From Myxococcales bacterium (GTDB taxonomy: Bacteria > Myxococcota_A > Polyangia > Haliangiales > Haliangiaceae), in NCBI GenBank assembly GCA_028287135.1, contig JAQBQE010000059.1, positions 62,001 to 126,000 on the forward strand: a stretch of 64,000 nt of DNA. Reading direction: 5' to 3'. The translations under genes and the position numbers were made by a program. Below the pieces are notes generated by a model. The model ran no database searches and was not told the DNA's origin. It saw only the letters and a list, made by a program, of their open reading frames with translations. This document shows, one piece after another, positions 21,301 to 29,892 of the stretch. Numbering within the stretch: the stretch's first letter is position 1; every line of letters starts with the position of its first letter.

Positions 21301-23894
21301 TGAAGACCGACCTCGCGGAGGCCACCGGCCTCGTCACGATCGAGCGCGATGGCGTGATCGAGAAGCGGCTGATCCAGGTGACGCCGACCGCGAAGCACCT
21401 GTCGGTGCCGATCACGTCGGCACACGCGCCCAACGTCTACGTCTCGGTCGCGCTCGTGCAGGGCCGGATGGGCGACGGGCCGCGCGGAAAGCCGCGGATG
21501 CGGATGGGGCTGATCAATCTTCCGGTACGGCCCGAGGACAACACCCTGACCGTCGCGATCGAGACCGACCTCCAGGACTACCGACCCGGCGCAACCGTCA
21601 CCGCGACCGTCAAGGTGACGGATGCGAGTGGCAAGCCCGCGTCCGCCGAGGTCTCGATCACGGCGGCTGATGAAGGCGTGCTGTCGCTGATCGGCTACGA
21701 GACGCCGAACCCGGTGCCCACGTTCTACGCACCGTGGGGCATCGGCGTGACGACCGCGACCCAGCTCGAGTTCATCCGCGACATCCCGGGACCCAACCTC
21801 GAGCGACCGGCGACCGGTGGTGACGCGCCCGGCTCGCTGCGGTCTCGGTTCGCCGCCACCGCGGTGTGGAAGCCGGCCGCGATCACGAACGCCGCTGGCA
21901 TCGCGACGATCCAGTTCGTGGCGCCCGACAACCTGACCGCGTTCCGGATCATGGCGGTCGCGGCGGACAAGGGGACGCGGTTTGGCTCCGCCGACAGGCG
22001 GTTCACGGTATCCAAGCCGCTGCAGCTCCATGCGTCGTTGCCGCGGTTCCTGAACCTCGGCGACCAGCTGCTCGGTGGCGTCGTCGTGCACAACGAGACC
22101 GCGGCCGCCGGCACCGCGACCGTCAAGCTGATGGGCGACGGCCACGTCACGACCAAGGGCGGGACCGAACGCACCGTGCAGCTCGCCAAGGGTGCACGGC
22201 TGCCCGTGCTGTTCGAGCTGACCGCCGCCGAGCTCGGCACCGCGGTGCTCCGGTTCTCGGTCACGATGAATGGCGAGAGCGATGCCGTGGAGCTCAAGCT
22301 CCCCGTCCAGCACCCGTCGCCGGTGCGCACGAAGAACCTGGCACACGGCGCGACCAAGGACGCGCTGAAGGTCCCGCTGACGCTACCGGCCCATGCGATC
22401 GGCTCCACGGCGGAGGTCGTGATCTCGCTCGACCCCGACGGGCTCGCCGGCATCGAGGACGGGCTGCGTGATCTGATCGGCTATCCGTATGGCTGTCTCG
22501 AGCAGACCACCTCGAAGGTGATCCCGATGCTCGCGGTCCGCGACCTCGCCGAGACCCTGGCCATCGATGGGCTGACCGGCGCGAAGCTCGAGGGCTTCGT
22601 CACCGCGGGCCTCGCGAAGATCGGGCGGCACCAGACGGCGTACGGCGGGTTCTCGCTGTGGCCCGGTGGCGAGCCGGAGGCGTACTACACGGCCTACGCG
22701 CTGTGGGGCATGCACCTCGCGCGGCAGGCCGGCTACAAGGTCGACCAGGCGCGGATCGACGAAGGCCTCGAGTACCTTAAGAACGATGGCAAGTCGCCCG
22801 ATCCGTCGCGGCCCTACTACAACGAGGCAGGCAACCTCGGTTCGCAGGCGTTCGCGCTCTACGTCCGCGCGGTGCTCGGCGACAAGGACACCCAGGCCGC
22901 GACGCTGCTGGCCGTCCATCCCAAGCTGCCGATCTACGGCAAGGCGTTCGTCGCGCGCGCGCTGGCGGCCGGCATCGGCGCCAAGGATCCGGCGGTCGCC
23001 AAGCTGGTCGCCGAGCTCACCACGCTCGCGACCGCGGCCGCGAAGGGCGACGCGCTGATCATCGAGCCCGACGATCGGTACATCCACGGCTACATGTCGA
23101 GCTCGCTGCGGACGACCGCGATCGTGCTCGGCACGCTGGTCGATCTCGATCCGAAGAGCACCGCGCTCGAGCCGCTGGTGCGCGCCGTGATGAAGGCGCG
23201 GCGCGCGACCGAGTACCTCGACACGCAGCAGAACATCTACTCGCTGCTCGCGCTGACGAGCTACGCACGGACGATGTCCGGGCAAGCGCCGTCGGTGACG
23301 GTCCAGCTGGGCGAGACGACGCTGGTGTCGGGAGCGCTGAGCGGCAAGCAGAGGATGCGCGTGGTCAGCGTGCCGGTCGGGGCCGCCACCGAGATCGAGA
23401 TCAGGCCGAAGGGGCAAGTCCACTACAACGTCGAGGTTCGCTATCGCCAGACCCCGGCGTCGCTGGTCGCCGAGTCCAACGGGGTGACGCTGACCCACGA
23501 GTATCTCGATGAAGCCGGCAAGCCCAAGGCGACGTTCAAGGTCGGTGACATCGTGCTGGTCCGGCTCTCGGTCGATCTCAAGGAGGACGCCAACCACCTG
23601 ATCTCGTCGGACTCGCTGCCTGCCGGGTTCGAGGCGCTCAACACCCGGCTCGCAACGGTGGGGACCTCGGGTATCAAGCAGACCACCGAGTGGGGCACCT
23701 ATCGCGAGATGCACGACGATCGCGTCGACTTCGCGTCCGAGTACAGCTCGCGCGGCGTCTACACCCACGAGTTCATGATCCGGGCCATCGCGGTCGGTAC
23801 GTTCGCGCGGCCGCCCACGATTGCCGAGCTGATGTACGACCCCGCGATCCACGCGCGCACGGCGCTCGACACGATCGAGATCAAGGGGAAGTAG
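18369..23894 (+). CDS. Bacterial alpha-2-macroglobulin lipoprotein (YfhM type)
   Basis: An 1841-residue protease trap of the type bacteria tether in the periplasm. A lipobox IAGC (Cys18) follows the signal peptide. Many macroglobulin beta domains follow, including an A2M_N region (FMHTDRGLYRPGDKVHVKGLARV) and the A2M family segment near ATAVWKPAAITNAAGIATIQF. The thioester motif is intact as YPYGCLEQTTSK, Cys1376 to Gln1379, so the covalent trapping mechanism should work, and an alpha-helical toroid follows (YTAYALWGMHLARQAGY). An acidic low-complexity insert (SSDEEGEGEFDDGNED) lies near residue 530. It is followed after 2 bases by pbpC, the same pairing as yfhM-pbpC in E. coli, where it is thought to protect the wall when the peptidoglycan is breached. 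AGGGGGG ribosome-binding site. Confidence 0.95.
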   Translation: MRHVGLVHVGLWALIAGCGGGGSKTNSDLSVTGTPSGEVSQVRVVLAFSRPMVTRDQVQRPGATAPLTLHPPIAGAATWIDDQTLAFVPTQSLPVSTRFVATVPAGIKARDGSALGDAHTFEFFTERLAGTAEVIGSKERASRTQGVRLTFTQEVPFDQVARHCSFVAGSQQRGVKLAPDSNAGPGKDYTIVPDAELAIDTDWKVLCRDGLRGTVGNLGLAKPVEEAFRTFGPLRFVGLTPNANDIVPDEGLRLSIAFTNPLAEPYTMTLTPNVPGFPQRCFGLGDAPAGLSCAVQLEPRTSYTLTIDSAQKDVFGQTLDKPQTLAFRTADALPTISMESGYFVAELKRPVIPVWTRNVSELQVTAVELTPASFHLLTPHLDWWESKPADLSKTKLVSRAKKIAVTGAKNKWGQHSISATVLFGGTAGPGMFYVELGSTEVGSAPYTDGGRQKVLVNFTDIGVVSKLSASRGLVWATQLSTGKPLPGATVTVRDATGKLTWSGITDADGVALLPGTAKLAPKRAAEPAPSSDEEGEGEFDDGNEDRGGDLRIFVHHQADWTMVNPTRSGGLAPWNFNVSVDRDPAPAKLRGFMHTDRGLYRPGDKVHVKGLARVSMLGAPLSVPTDGTKVKVEVEGPQGKTFTEAQARLSAFGGFWFDFDLPADARLGDYVIRATLPHGTFTREFSVEEYRPATFEVSGKVTEAQVVRKGVMHATIAATYLYGAPLRAGNVDVTVHSRSRRVEFPQHQDYRFLDERKYETYYYAESEDSQTLVTEDTVAIDAKGSASLAVSVSPDDIQSDADLLVRATVTAPSNEAISKSFTVPYFRSRTYFGIKAPGYFLDVKKPQKFQVIAVAPDGKVVDGPAKVTVTRRDWNCVWEDWGYRGSYQCKDKTETILSKTLQVVAGKPAEIEFTPTSGGDYWIVVEGDTEKAEASAAAMQVYAWGDGGGSWQSSDTLSFDLVADKKEYKAGDTATLILKTDLAEATGLVTIERDGVIEKRLIQVTPTAKHLSVPITSAHAPNVYVSVALVQGRMGDGPRGKPRMRMGLINLPVRPEDNTLTVAIETDLQDYRPGATVTATVKVTDASGKPASAEVSITAADEGVLSLIGYETPNPVPTFYAPWGIGVTTATQLEFIRDIPGPNLERPATGGDAPGSLRSRFAATAVWKPAAITNAAGIATIQFVAPDNLTAFRIMAVAADKGTRFGSADRRFTVSKPLQLHASLPRFLNLGDQLLGGVVVHNETAAAGTATVKLMGDGHVTTKGGTERTVQLAKGARLPVLFELTAAELGTAVLRFSVTMNGESDAVELKLPVQHPSPVRTKNLAHGATKDALKVPLTLPAHAIGSTAEVVISLDPDGLAGIEDGLRDLIGYPYGCLEQTTSKVIPMLAVRDLAETLAIDGLTGAKLEGFVTAGLAKIGRHQTAYGGFSLWPGGEPEAYYTAYALWGMHLARQAGYKVDQARIDEGLEYLKNDGKSPDPSRPYYNEAGNLGSQAFALYVRAVLGDKDTQAATLLAVHPKLPIYGKAFVARALAAGIGAKDPAVAKLVAELTTLATAAAKGDALIIEPDDRYIHGYMSSSLRTTAIVLGTLVDLDPKSTALEPLVRAVMKARRATEYLDTQQNIYSLLALTSYARTMSGQAPSVTVQLGETTLVSGALSGKQRMRVVSVPVGAATEIEIRPKGQVHYNVEVRYRQTPASLVAESNGVTLTHEYLDEAGKPKATFKVGDIVLVRLSVDLKEDANHLISSDSLPAGFEALNTRLATVGTSGIKQTTEWGTYREMHDDRVDFASEYSSRGVYTHEFMIRAIAVGTFARPPTIAELMYDPAIHARTALDTIEIKGK

Positions 23895-23896
23895 CG

Positions 23897-26212
23897 GTGC
23901 GTGCGGCGGTCCACAGGTTCGCGCGCCGCGCCTGGGCAGTCGCGAGCAGCCGGCGGCTACGCTGGCCGCGTCGCGCCGCCGCCGTGCTGGTGGCCGGGTG
24001 GGCGGTCGTCACGATCACGTGGTGGATCGCCGTGCGGGCCGCGGACTTCCCGATGGAGCTGCTCGACAAGGCCGCGGCGAGCTCGCTGTCGGTCGCCGAT
24101 GCCAATGGTGTGCTGCTCCGGCAGGAGGCGACCAGCGCGGGGCTTCGCGAGCGCTGGATCTCGATCGACAGGATCTCGCCGCACCTGATCGCCGCGACGC
24201 TCGCGTCGGAGGACAACGACTTCCACGCGCACGCCGGCGTCGACTGGTCCGCGATGGCGCGTGCGACCTGGCTCAACGCGACCCGTGGCGAGATCGAGTT
24301 CGGCGGCTCGACGATCACGATGCAGCTCGTCCGGCTGACAGCATCGACCCGGCGCAGCATCACGGGAAAGCTCCGCCAGATGGTGCTCGCCGCGCGCCTC
24401 GAACGCTCGCTGTCCAAGCGCGAGATCCTCGAGCACTACTTCAACCGCGTCTACTACGGCAACGGAGCATGGGGCGCGGAGCAGGCAGCGCGCGTCTACT
24501 TCGAGAAATCCGCGGCGGAGCTCTCGGTCGGCGAGGCCGCGATGCTCGCGGTGATTCCGCGCGGACCGACGTACTACGACCCGTTCTATCAGCCGCAGCG
24601 GGTCGCGGAGCGTCGCCGTCACATCCTCCGTCTGATGGAGAAGCACGGCCACCTCGCCGCCGAGGATCGCGCGCTCGCCGAGCGCATCCCGATCGACATC
24701 GATCGCCGCCGGCCGACGTTTCGCGCGCCTCACTTCGTCGAGCTGGCGAAGAACTGGCTGCCGCCCGCGTTCCAGCAGGGCGCCAGCGTGCGGACGACGC
24801 TCGACTGGGCGCTCCAGCGTCAGGCCGAGGTCGCGCTGTCCCATCACCTCGGCCGGCTCGCGTCGCGCAACGTCGGGCAGTCCGCAGTCGTGGTCCTGCG
24901 CAACTCCGACGGTGCGATCCTCGCGCTGGTCGGGTCGAAGGACTATGCCGACCGCGCCACCAACGGCGCGTTCAACGGCGTGACGGCGCGGCTGCGCCCG
25001 GGCTCGACGCTGAAGCCGTTCGTCTACGGCGCCGCGTTCGAGATCGGCGATACCCCGGCGACCGTCGCGGAGGACGTGATCGTCGCGGAGGATGCCCACG
25101 AGTTCTACACGAAGGATGTCCGCAGCCACGGATTTGCTCGGTATCGCGAGTCGCTGGCGGGCTCGTTCAACCTGTCCGCGGTGCACACGCTGCAGCGCGT
25201 GGGGATGGGCACCGTGCTGCGCAAGCTTCGCACGGCGGGGCTCGCGACGCTCGATCGCCCCGACGAGGACTACGACTGGGGACTCGCGATCGGCCACGCC
25301 GAGACGCGCCTGCTCGATCTGACGGCGGCGTTCTCGTTGTTCGGGCGGGGAGGGACGGCGATCGCGCCGCGCGGTGTGGAGCTCGCGACCGGACCCGACG
25401 GCAGAGCGTGGAGTCAGCCCACCGTCGTCCGCGATCGGGTGTTCTCCGAGGAGATCGCGTATCTGCTGTTCGACATCCTCAGCGATCCGGACGCCCGCAA
25501 GCCGATGTTCGGCGATCGGGTGCCGATGAACCTGCCGTTCAAGGTCGCGCTCAAGACCGGCACGACGAAGGCGTACACGGATCTGTGGGCGATCGGCGTG
25601 ACTCGCGAGTACACGGTCGGCGTGTGGGCCGGCAACTTCGACGGAGCGCCGACCCATCACGTGATGTCGACCGAGGGAGCGACGCCGCTGCTTCGCGCCA
25701 CCTACGCGGCGATCGCCGCGCGCTACGGCGATCCGACCGCGCCCCCGCGCCCCGACACGATCGTCTACGGCGAGATCTGTCCGCTCTCCGGCAAGCGACC
25801 GGGGCCACACTGCGAGCACGGCAAGCGCGAGCTGTTCATCGTCGGGCACGTGCCCGAGGAGACCTGTGACTGGCACCAGGTCGTGTGCGGCGTGCCGTCG
25901 ATCGTCTACCCGACCTCGATCCGGGGCTGGGCGACGGTCTATGGGCGCACGGTGCCGCCGACGTGCTCGGCGGACGCGCCCTCCGGCACTGTCGCGATCA
26001 CGTACCCGGTCGAGGGCGCTCGCTTCGTGCTCGAACCGCACCGTCCACCACAGTTCCAGCGGCCACCGCTCGCGGCGTCGCCAGCATCGCCTGATCTGCG
26101 GTGGACGATCGATGGCGAGCCCGCCGACGCCTGGATCCCGACACCGGGCACCCACCGCGTCGTGGTCGCGCGTGGGGACGTCACGGACGAGATCGCGATC
26201 ACCTACGAGTAG
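23897..26212 (+). CDS. pbpC: Penicillin-binding protein 1C (transglycosylase/transpeptidase)
   Basis: A 771-residue inner-membrane peptidoglycan synthase. The GTG at 23897 is chosen because it starts 2 bases after the A2M stop and gives a basic N-terminus followed by a single membrane anchor (AAAVLVAGWAVVTITWW). The GT51 domain shows catalytic Glu105 in ASEDNDFHAHAGVDW, the GSTITMQL motif, and KREILEHYFNRVYYG. The transpeptidase domain has Ser370-xx-Lys373 (STLKPF), SFN (GSFNLSAV) and Lys553 (KTGTT). The C-terminal 90 residues match a BiPBP_C beta domain. All catalytic residues are present. Linked with A2M, it probably repairs the wall after attack. It converges on the GGDEF gene with 6 bases between stops. 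Confidence 0.96.
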   Translation: MRAAVHRFARRAWAVASSRRLRWPRRAAAVLVAGWAVVTITWWIAVRAADFPMELLDKAAASSLSVADANGVLLRQEATSAGLRERWISIDRISPHLIAATLASEDNDFHAHAGVDWSAMARATWLNATRGEIEFGGSTITMQLVRLTASTRRSITGKLRQMVLAARLERSLSKREILEHYFNRVYYGNGAWGAEQAARVYFEKSAAELSVGEAAMLAVIPRGPTYYDPFYQPQRVAERRRHILRLMEKHGHLAAEDRALAERIPIDIDRRRPTFRAPHFVELAKNWLPPAFQQGASVRTTLDWALQRQAEVALSHHLGRLASRNVGQSAVVVLRNSDGAILALVGSKDYADRATNGAFNGVTARLRPGSTLKPFVYGAAFEIGDTPATVAEDVIVAEDAHEFYTKDVRSHGFARYRESLAGSFNLSAVHTLQRVGMGTVLRKLRTAGLATLDRPDEDYDWGLAIGHAETRLLDLTAAFSLFGRGGTAIAPRGVELATGPDGRAWSQPTVVRDRVFSEEIAYLLFDILSDPDARKPMFGDRVPMNLPFKVALKTGTTKAYTDLWAIGVTREYTVGVWAGNFDGAPTHHVMSTEGATPLLRATYAAIAARYGDPTAPPRPDTIVYGEICPLSGKRPGPHCEHGKRELFIVGHVPEETCDWHQVVCGVPSIVYPTSIRGWATVYGRTVPPTCSADAPSGTVAITYPVEGARFVLEPHRPPQFQRPPLAASPASPDLRWTIDGEPADAWIPTPGTHRVVVARGDVTDEIAITYE

Positions 26213-26218
26213 TCGACG

Positions 26219-27652
26219 TCAGACCTGGTCGCCAACGTGGACCGGCAGCTGCGCGGCGCGGCGATACACGACGTGAACGTGCTCGAGGTACCAGGCGAGC
26301 TCCTCGATGATCCGCAGCGTCTCGGTGCGTTCGTTGTGCGACGCGGCGTGCTCGAGGCGGTCGCCGAGCTGGCTCATCGCATCGAACCCGAACGTGCCTC
26401 CGGAGCCCTTCAGCTTGTGGCCAAAGCTCCGCACGAGCTCGAGGTCTCCTTCACGGGCGGTGTCGCGCATCCGGGCGAGCTCGCCGCGGCGATTCTCGAG
26501 GTAGCGCGGGATGTGCTGGGCCATGTACGGATCGGCGCGCACGACCGGGCAGATCGGCCACGGCCGGCGTGACACGACGACCTTGGTCGAGGGCTCCGCA
26601 TCCGCGCACCACCGGTTGCGTCCGGTGGCCTTCGCGCGGAACAGCGCGGCATCGGCGGCGGACACCAGCGTGGTGCCGGGACGATCCATCGACGGCGCCA
26701 TCGTGGCCACGCCGACGCTGATCGTCACGACGCGAGCGCACCGCGACCGCTCGTGCGGGATCGTCAGATCCTCGACGCACGCGCGCAGTCGCTCGGCGAC
26801 CACACATGCGCCCGCCGCGTCGGTGTCGGGGAGCAACGCGACGAACTCCTCGCCGCCATAGCGCGAGAGGACGTCCGACGGCCGGCGAAGGCTGTGTGCC
26901 ATCGCAGCCGACAGCTGCTGGAGCGCGCCGTCGCCACCGATGTGGCTGTAGTGCTCGTTGAACGCGTGGAAGTCGTCGACGTCGATGATCGCGAGCGACA
27001 GCGGCGAGCCCTGGCGGGCGGCGCGATTCCACTCGGTCGCGAGCAGCTCATCGAAGTGGCCGCGGTTGGCGACGCCGGTCAGCGCATCGATGCAGACCGC
27101 GCGCTCGAGCTGGCTCTTGCTCTCCTCGAGATGGCGCGCCTTGGCCGCGAGCTGTTCCTCGCGCTTGCCGCGCTGTAGCCGCTCGGCCCGCAACTTGAGC
27201 GCTGCGCGTGCGCGGGCGCCGAGCTCACCGAGGCGGAACGGCTTGGCGACGTAGTCCTGCGCGCCCGCCTCGAAGGCGATCTGGACGACCGATTCGTCGT
27301 TGCGCCCCGTGATGATCACGATCGGGACGTTCGGGAGCTGGAGCGTGAGCAGGCGACAGACCTCGAGCCCGTCCATGTCGGGGAGCCCGAGATCGAGCAG
27401 CACGATGTCGGGTGCGAACGCGGTGGCATCGCGAAGGGCCTCGCCGCCGGTGGCGAGGAACTTCACGTCGCTGCACCCGATGCTGGTCAGGACCTCGTGA
27501 ACGAGGCCCGAGAGCGAGGTGTCATCTTCGATGACAAGCGCCCGGATGGGCCTGTTCTCGGTGGTTTGCGGAGAGCCAACCCCGGTATGTCCCGCGCGCT
27601 CGACGTGCGGTTGCGCTCGATCCGATGGCGCAAGCTTGGGAACGGTGGTCAT
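26219..27652 (-). CDS. Response regulator-GGDEF-Hpt hybrid (diguanylate cyclase)
   Basis: A 477-residue cytoplasmic signalling protein. A receiver domain (about 37-150) has the phosphoacceptor region DIVLLDLGLPDMDG and a KPF switch lysine. A short coiled linker (LRAERLQRGKREEQLAAKARHLEESKSQLERA) leads to a GGDEF domain (about 190-345) with an active-site GGEEF (RYGGEEFVALL) and a classic product-inhibition site RPSD five residues before it. A C-terminal Hpt domain (about 385-470) carries phosphotransfer His in FGHKLKGSGGTFGF. So it should make c-di-GMP under phosphorelay control and pass phosphate onward. A separate histidine kinase is needed and none is nearby. The start MTTVPKL is chosen because upstream codons overlap the next gene and look non-coding. 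Confidence 0.91.
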   Translation of the reverse strand: MTTVPKLAPSDRAQPHVERAGHTGVGSPQTTENRPIRALVIEDDTSLSGLVHEVLTSIGCSDVKFLATGGEALRDATAFAPDIVLLDLGLPDMDGLEVCRLLTLQLPNVPIVIITGRNDESVVQIAFEAGAQDYVAKPFRLGELGARARAALKLRAERLQRGKREEQLAAKARHLEESKSQLERAVCIDALTGVANRGHFDELLATEWNRAARQGSPLSLAIIDVDDFHAFNEHYSHIGGDGALQQLSAAMAHSLRRPSDVLSRYGGEEFVALLPDTDAAGACVVAERLRACVEDLTIPHERSRCARVVTISVGVATMAPSMDRPGTTLVSAADAALFRAKATGRNRWCADAEPSTKVVVSRRPWPICPVVRADPYMAQHIPRYLENRRGELARMRDTAREGDLELVRSFGHKLKGSGGTFGFDAMSQLGDRLEHAASHNERTETLRIIEELAWYLEHVHVVYRRAAQLPVHVGDQV

Positions 27653-27671
27653 GGAGAGCGTCGGACCAGGG

Positions 27672-28259
27672 TCACTGCACGCGGTGGGCCGTCCCGCTGC
27701 GAGGTGTCGCGTGAGGTGGGTCACCGCCGAGATCCGGCTTGATGAGGCCGAGTACTCCACCTGCGACGCCTCCGATCCCGGCGATGATCAGGAGCGTGGC
27801 GCCGAACTGCAGGCTGAGCGCGACATGGCGAAGCAGCGGTTCTTCCTCGATCCCGTACGCGATGGCGTAGTCGAGCCCGACGTACGCAGCGATCGACGCG
27901 ATGCCGCAGACCAGGCCGAACGCCGCGAGCCCGCGCCCGAACCGGCCTCGCCACATGCCGGCGATCCCGAGCACCAGCAGGAGGGCTGCCGGAATGAACG
28001 CGAGAGCGGCGCCGCGCGAGGCATGAGCGACGAGACGGACGTCATCGCGCGCCGAGATCACATCCGGTGAGATCCGCCGCTCGAGGAACCCGGGAACCTT
28101 CCGGTCGATCACGCGGTGCGCGCGATCGAGGCCAAACGTCAACTCGCGCGCCGAGAGCTCGGTGCGCAGCGGCCCGCGACCCACCGCGACCAGGGGCAAG
28201 AACAGCCCGAGGACGCCGAGCATGCCGGCGAGGAACAGGATGTGTCGGGCAACTGCCAC
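27672..28259 (-). CDS. Four-helix membrane protein, unknown
   Basis: About 195 residues from a GTG start (VAVARHILFLAGMLGVLG). Four hydrophobic segments are visible: at the N-terminus, after a soluble loop (AALAFIPAALLLVLGIAGMW), FGLVCGIASIAAYVGL, and LLIIAGIGGVAGGVLGLI at the C-terminus. The first loop of about 60 residues (PLRTELSARELTFGLDR...) is charged and probably faces outward. An in-frame ATG 50 codons upstream would add an arginine-rich, non-conserved-looking stretch overlapping the preceding gene, so GTG is preferred. Sits between the GGDEF gene and another membrane protein gene on the same strand. No family recognised. Confidence 0.62.
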   Translation of the reverse strand: MAVARHILFLAGMLGVLGLFLPLVAVGRGPLRTELSARELTFGLDRAHRVIDRKVPGFLERRISPDVISARDDVRLVAHASRGAALAFIPAALLLVLGIAGMWRGRFGRGLAAFGLVCGIASIAAYVGLDYAIAYGIEEEPLLRHVALSLQFGATLLIIAGIGGVAGGVLGLIKPDLGGDPPHATPRSGTAHRVQ

Positions 28260-28293
28260 CGCGCTGCGATCATACGCGACGACGACGCTCGCG

Positions 28294-28755
28294 CTATCGG
28301 CGGCGTCGTAGCTTCTTGCTGTCGAGGCTCTTGCGCGGCGTGCAACCTGCGACGAGGAACGCCTCGAGTGCGCCGACGCCGAACATCGTGCCCTGAAACC
28401 ACGTCGCATCCTGGAGCAGCATCATCTGCACCACGCTCCAGCCCACCGCGATCAGCGCGGCGACCAGAGCCGCGGCGCGTGCACGCTCGTGATGGAGGAC
28501 GAGCAGCACCGCGGCGAGGGCCTGCGTTCCACCGATCACCAGAGCGAGCACAAGGCCGTTCGCCCGCAGCGACAGCAGCGGGGTGTGGACGACGAGGCTG
28601 CGGCCGAGGAGGGCGACGCCCCCCGCCACGGCGAGCACCGCGGCGACCGCCAGCAGTCCGATCAGCGCCTGGCGCGGACCCTGGAGCTCGGTCCGCTTGC
28701 GCTGATTCTCGGGGCGCGGGCCCGGTACGTCGCGCGCTGGCGTGGAAGGCATCAA
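28294..28755 (-). CDS. Four-helix membrane protein, unknown
   Basis: A 153-residue inner-membrane protein with a hydrophilic N-terminus (about 28 residues, rich in Arg, Pro, Gln) followed by hydrophobic segments ALIGLLAVAAVLAVAGGVALL, LVLALVIGGTQALAAVLLVL, AAALVAALIAVGWSVVQMMLL and FGVGALEAFLVAGC, ending in a basic tail (SLDSKKLRRRR). No catalytic motif. It is 34 bases upstream of the previous membrane gene on the same strand and probably co-transcribed with it. The second codon is also ATG, so the exact start is unsure. Function unknown; the positive-inside tail puts the C-terminus in the cytoplasm. Confidence 0.7.
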   Translation of the reverse strand: MMPSTPARDVPGPRPENQRKRTELQGPRQALIGLLAVAAVLAVAGGVALLGRSLVVHTPLLSLRANGLVLALVIGGTQALAAVLLVLHHERARAAALVAALIAVGWSVVQMMLLQDATWFQGTMFGVGALEAFLVAGCTPRKSLDSKKLRRRR

Positions 28756-28802
28756 CTACGCTACCAGGCGGGCGAGCACGCGCTGTTCGTAGAAGGCACA
28801 GC

Positions 28803-28905
28803 TCACGCGTAGGCGGCGACCACCTCGAGCACGCGCGCGAGGGTCAGCGGCTTCTTCACGATCAAATCGGCGCGGAGCAGGCGTAACGCACCTGGGTCGG
28901 GGTTT
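28803..28905 (-). pseudogene. 3' remnant of a response-regulator receiver domain
   Basis: Reading the minus strand, about 34 codons before a TGA end in DLIVKKPLTLARVLEVV. This is the last strand and helix of a CheY-like receiver: the switch lysine-proline pair KKP, then a helix of the T-L-A-R-V-L-E type. No start codon, phosphoacceptor aspartate or earlier part of the domain is present, because the fragment runs directly into the stop of the DMT transporter gene. It is a truncated remnant, perhaps left when the transporter gene was brought in. Confidence 0.6.
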
Positions 28906-29823
28906 CTACCGGCTGCCAGCCGCAGGGGGCGAGGCTCTCGCCTTGCGTGCGCCATTCACGATCACGAGTGCGAACAGCACGGCGGCGCCGACATAGAACC
29001 GGAGGCTGAGCGCCTGATCGTCGGGGAACAGGAACGCGGTGAGGATCAGCGCGTAGACCGGTTCGAGGTTGACGGTGACCGCGACCGTGAACGGGGACAA
29101 CGTGCGCAGCACGTGGATCACCCAGACCTGCGGGATCACGGTGCACAGCACACCGAGCACGGCGAGCCACACCATGTCCTCGCCGGATAGCTCCCACGGT
29201 GCGACGAGCTGTGACGGTGCGAACGCGAAGCACAGCGTCACCACGATGGCCGCGCCGGTCAGCTCGAACAGCATCAGCCGCTCGGGCGGCTCCTGGCGGG
29301 CGAACCGGCCGTTGAGCACGCCGAACATCGCGGCGAGCACAGCCGAGCCGAGGCCGAGGGCGAGCCCGAGCGAGTCGGCGCGGAGCTCGAGCTGGATCAG
29401 CAGGGTCGCCGCGACCACGACCAGCGCGCCGATCAGGATCTCGCCGAGGTCGAGCCGACGGCGAAACACCAGTGGCTCGATCGCAGCGGTGAAGAACGTG
29501 ACGGTCGACAGCGAGAGCACCGCGGTCGCCACGCCTGCTTGCTTGATCGCGCCGTAGAAGCACAGCCAGTGCAGGCCGATCAGCGCTCCGACCAGCGCGT
29601 AGCGGATCGCCGCGCGCCGCGGGATCCGGATCGGCAGCCCGCGCGCCGGGACGTAGATCCCGAGCACGACGACGACGACGAGCAGCCGGTACCACACGAG
29701 CGGGATCGCCTCGATCGAGATCTGGCGGCCGAGGATCGCGGTGGCGCCCCACAGCAGCACGATCACCTGCAGCGACGCGTGCGCCGCGGGTCGCGATAGA
29801 TCCGGGGACGGCTCGCGAGACAC
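28906..29823 (-). CDS. DMT-superfamily (EamA) transporter
   Basis: About 305 residues, two EamA repeats of five helices each. Hydrophobic segments follow regularly from VIVLLWGATAILGR to FYVGAAVLFALVIV, including the typical first-repeat LVGALIGLHWLCFYGAIKQAGVATAVLSLSTVTFFTAAIEPLVFRRRL and second-repeat TLSPFTVAVTVNLEPVYALILTAFLF. Such permeases export or import amino acids or other metabolites; the substrate cannot be told. The GTG at 29823 (VSREPSPD) is the latest start keeping the first helix; there is no in-frame ATG nearby, and the longer reading frame upstream would run over the divergent gene. The adjacent receiver-domain remnant suggests rearrangement at its 3' side. Confidence 0.8.
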   Translation of the reverse strand: MSREPSPDLSRPAAHASLQVIVLLWGATAILGRQISIEAIPLVWYRLLVVVVVLGIYVPARGLPIRIPRRAAIRYALVGALIGLHWLCFYGAIKQAGVATAVLSLSTVTFFTAAIEPLVFRRRLDLGEILIGALVVVAATLLIQLELRADSLGLALGLGSAVLAAMFGVLNGRFARQEPPERLMLFELTGAAIVVTLCFAFAPSQLVAPWELSGEDMVWLAVLGVLCTVIPQVWVIHVLRTLSPFTVAVTVNLEPVYALILTAFLFPDDQALSLRFYVGAAVLFALVIVNGARKARASPPAAGSR

Positions 29824-29892
29824 GGAGGCCGCATCGTGCCCGAGACCCCGGGTTGCGTCGCAGATCCACCAGGCTATTCTGTCGACGCTGCG

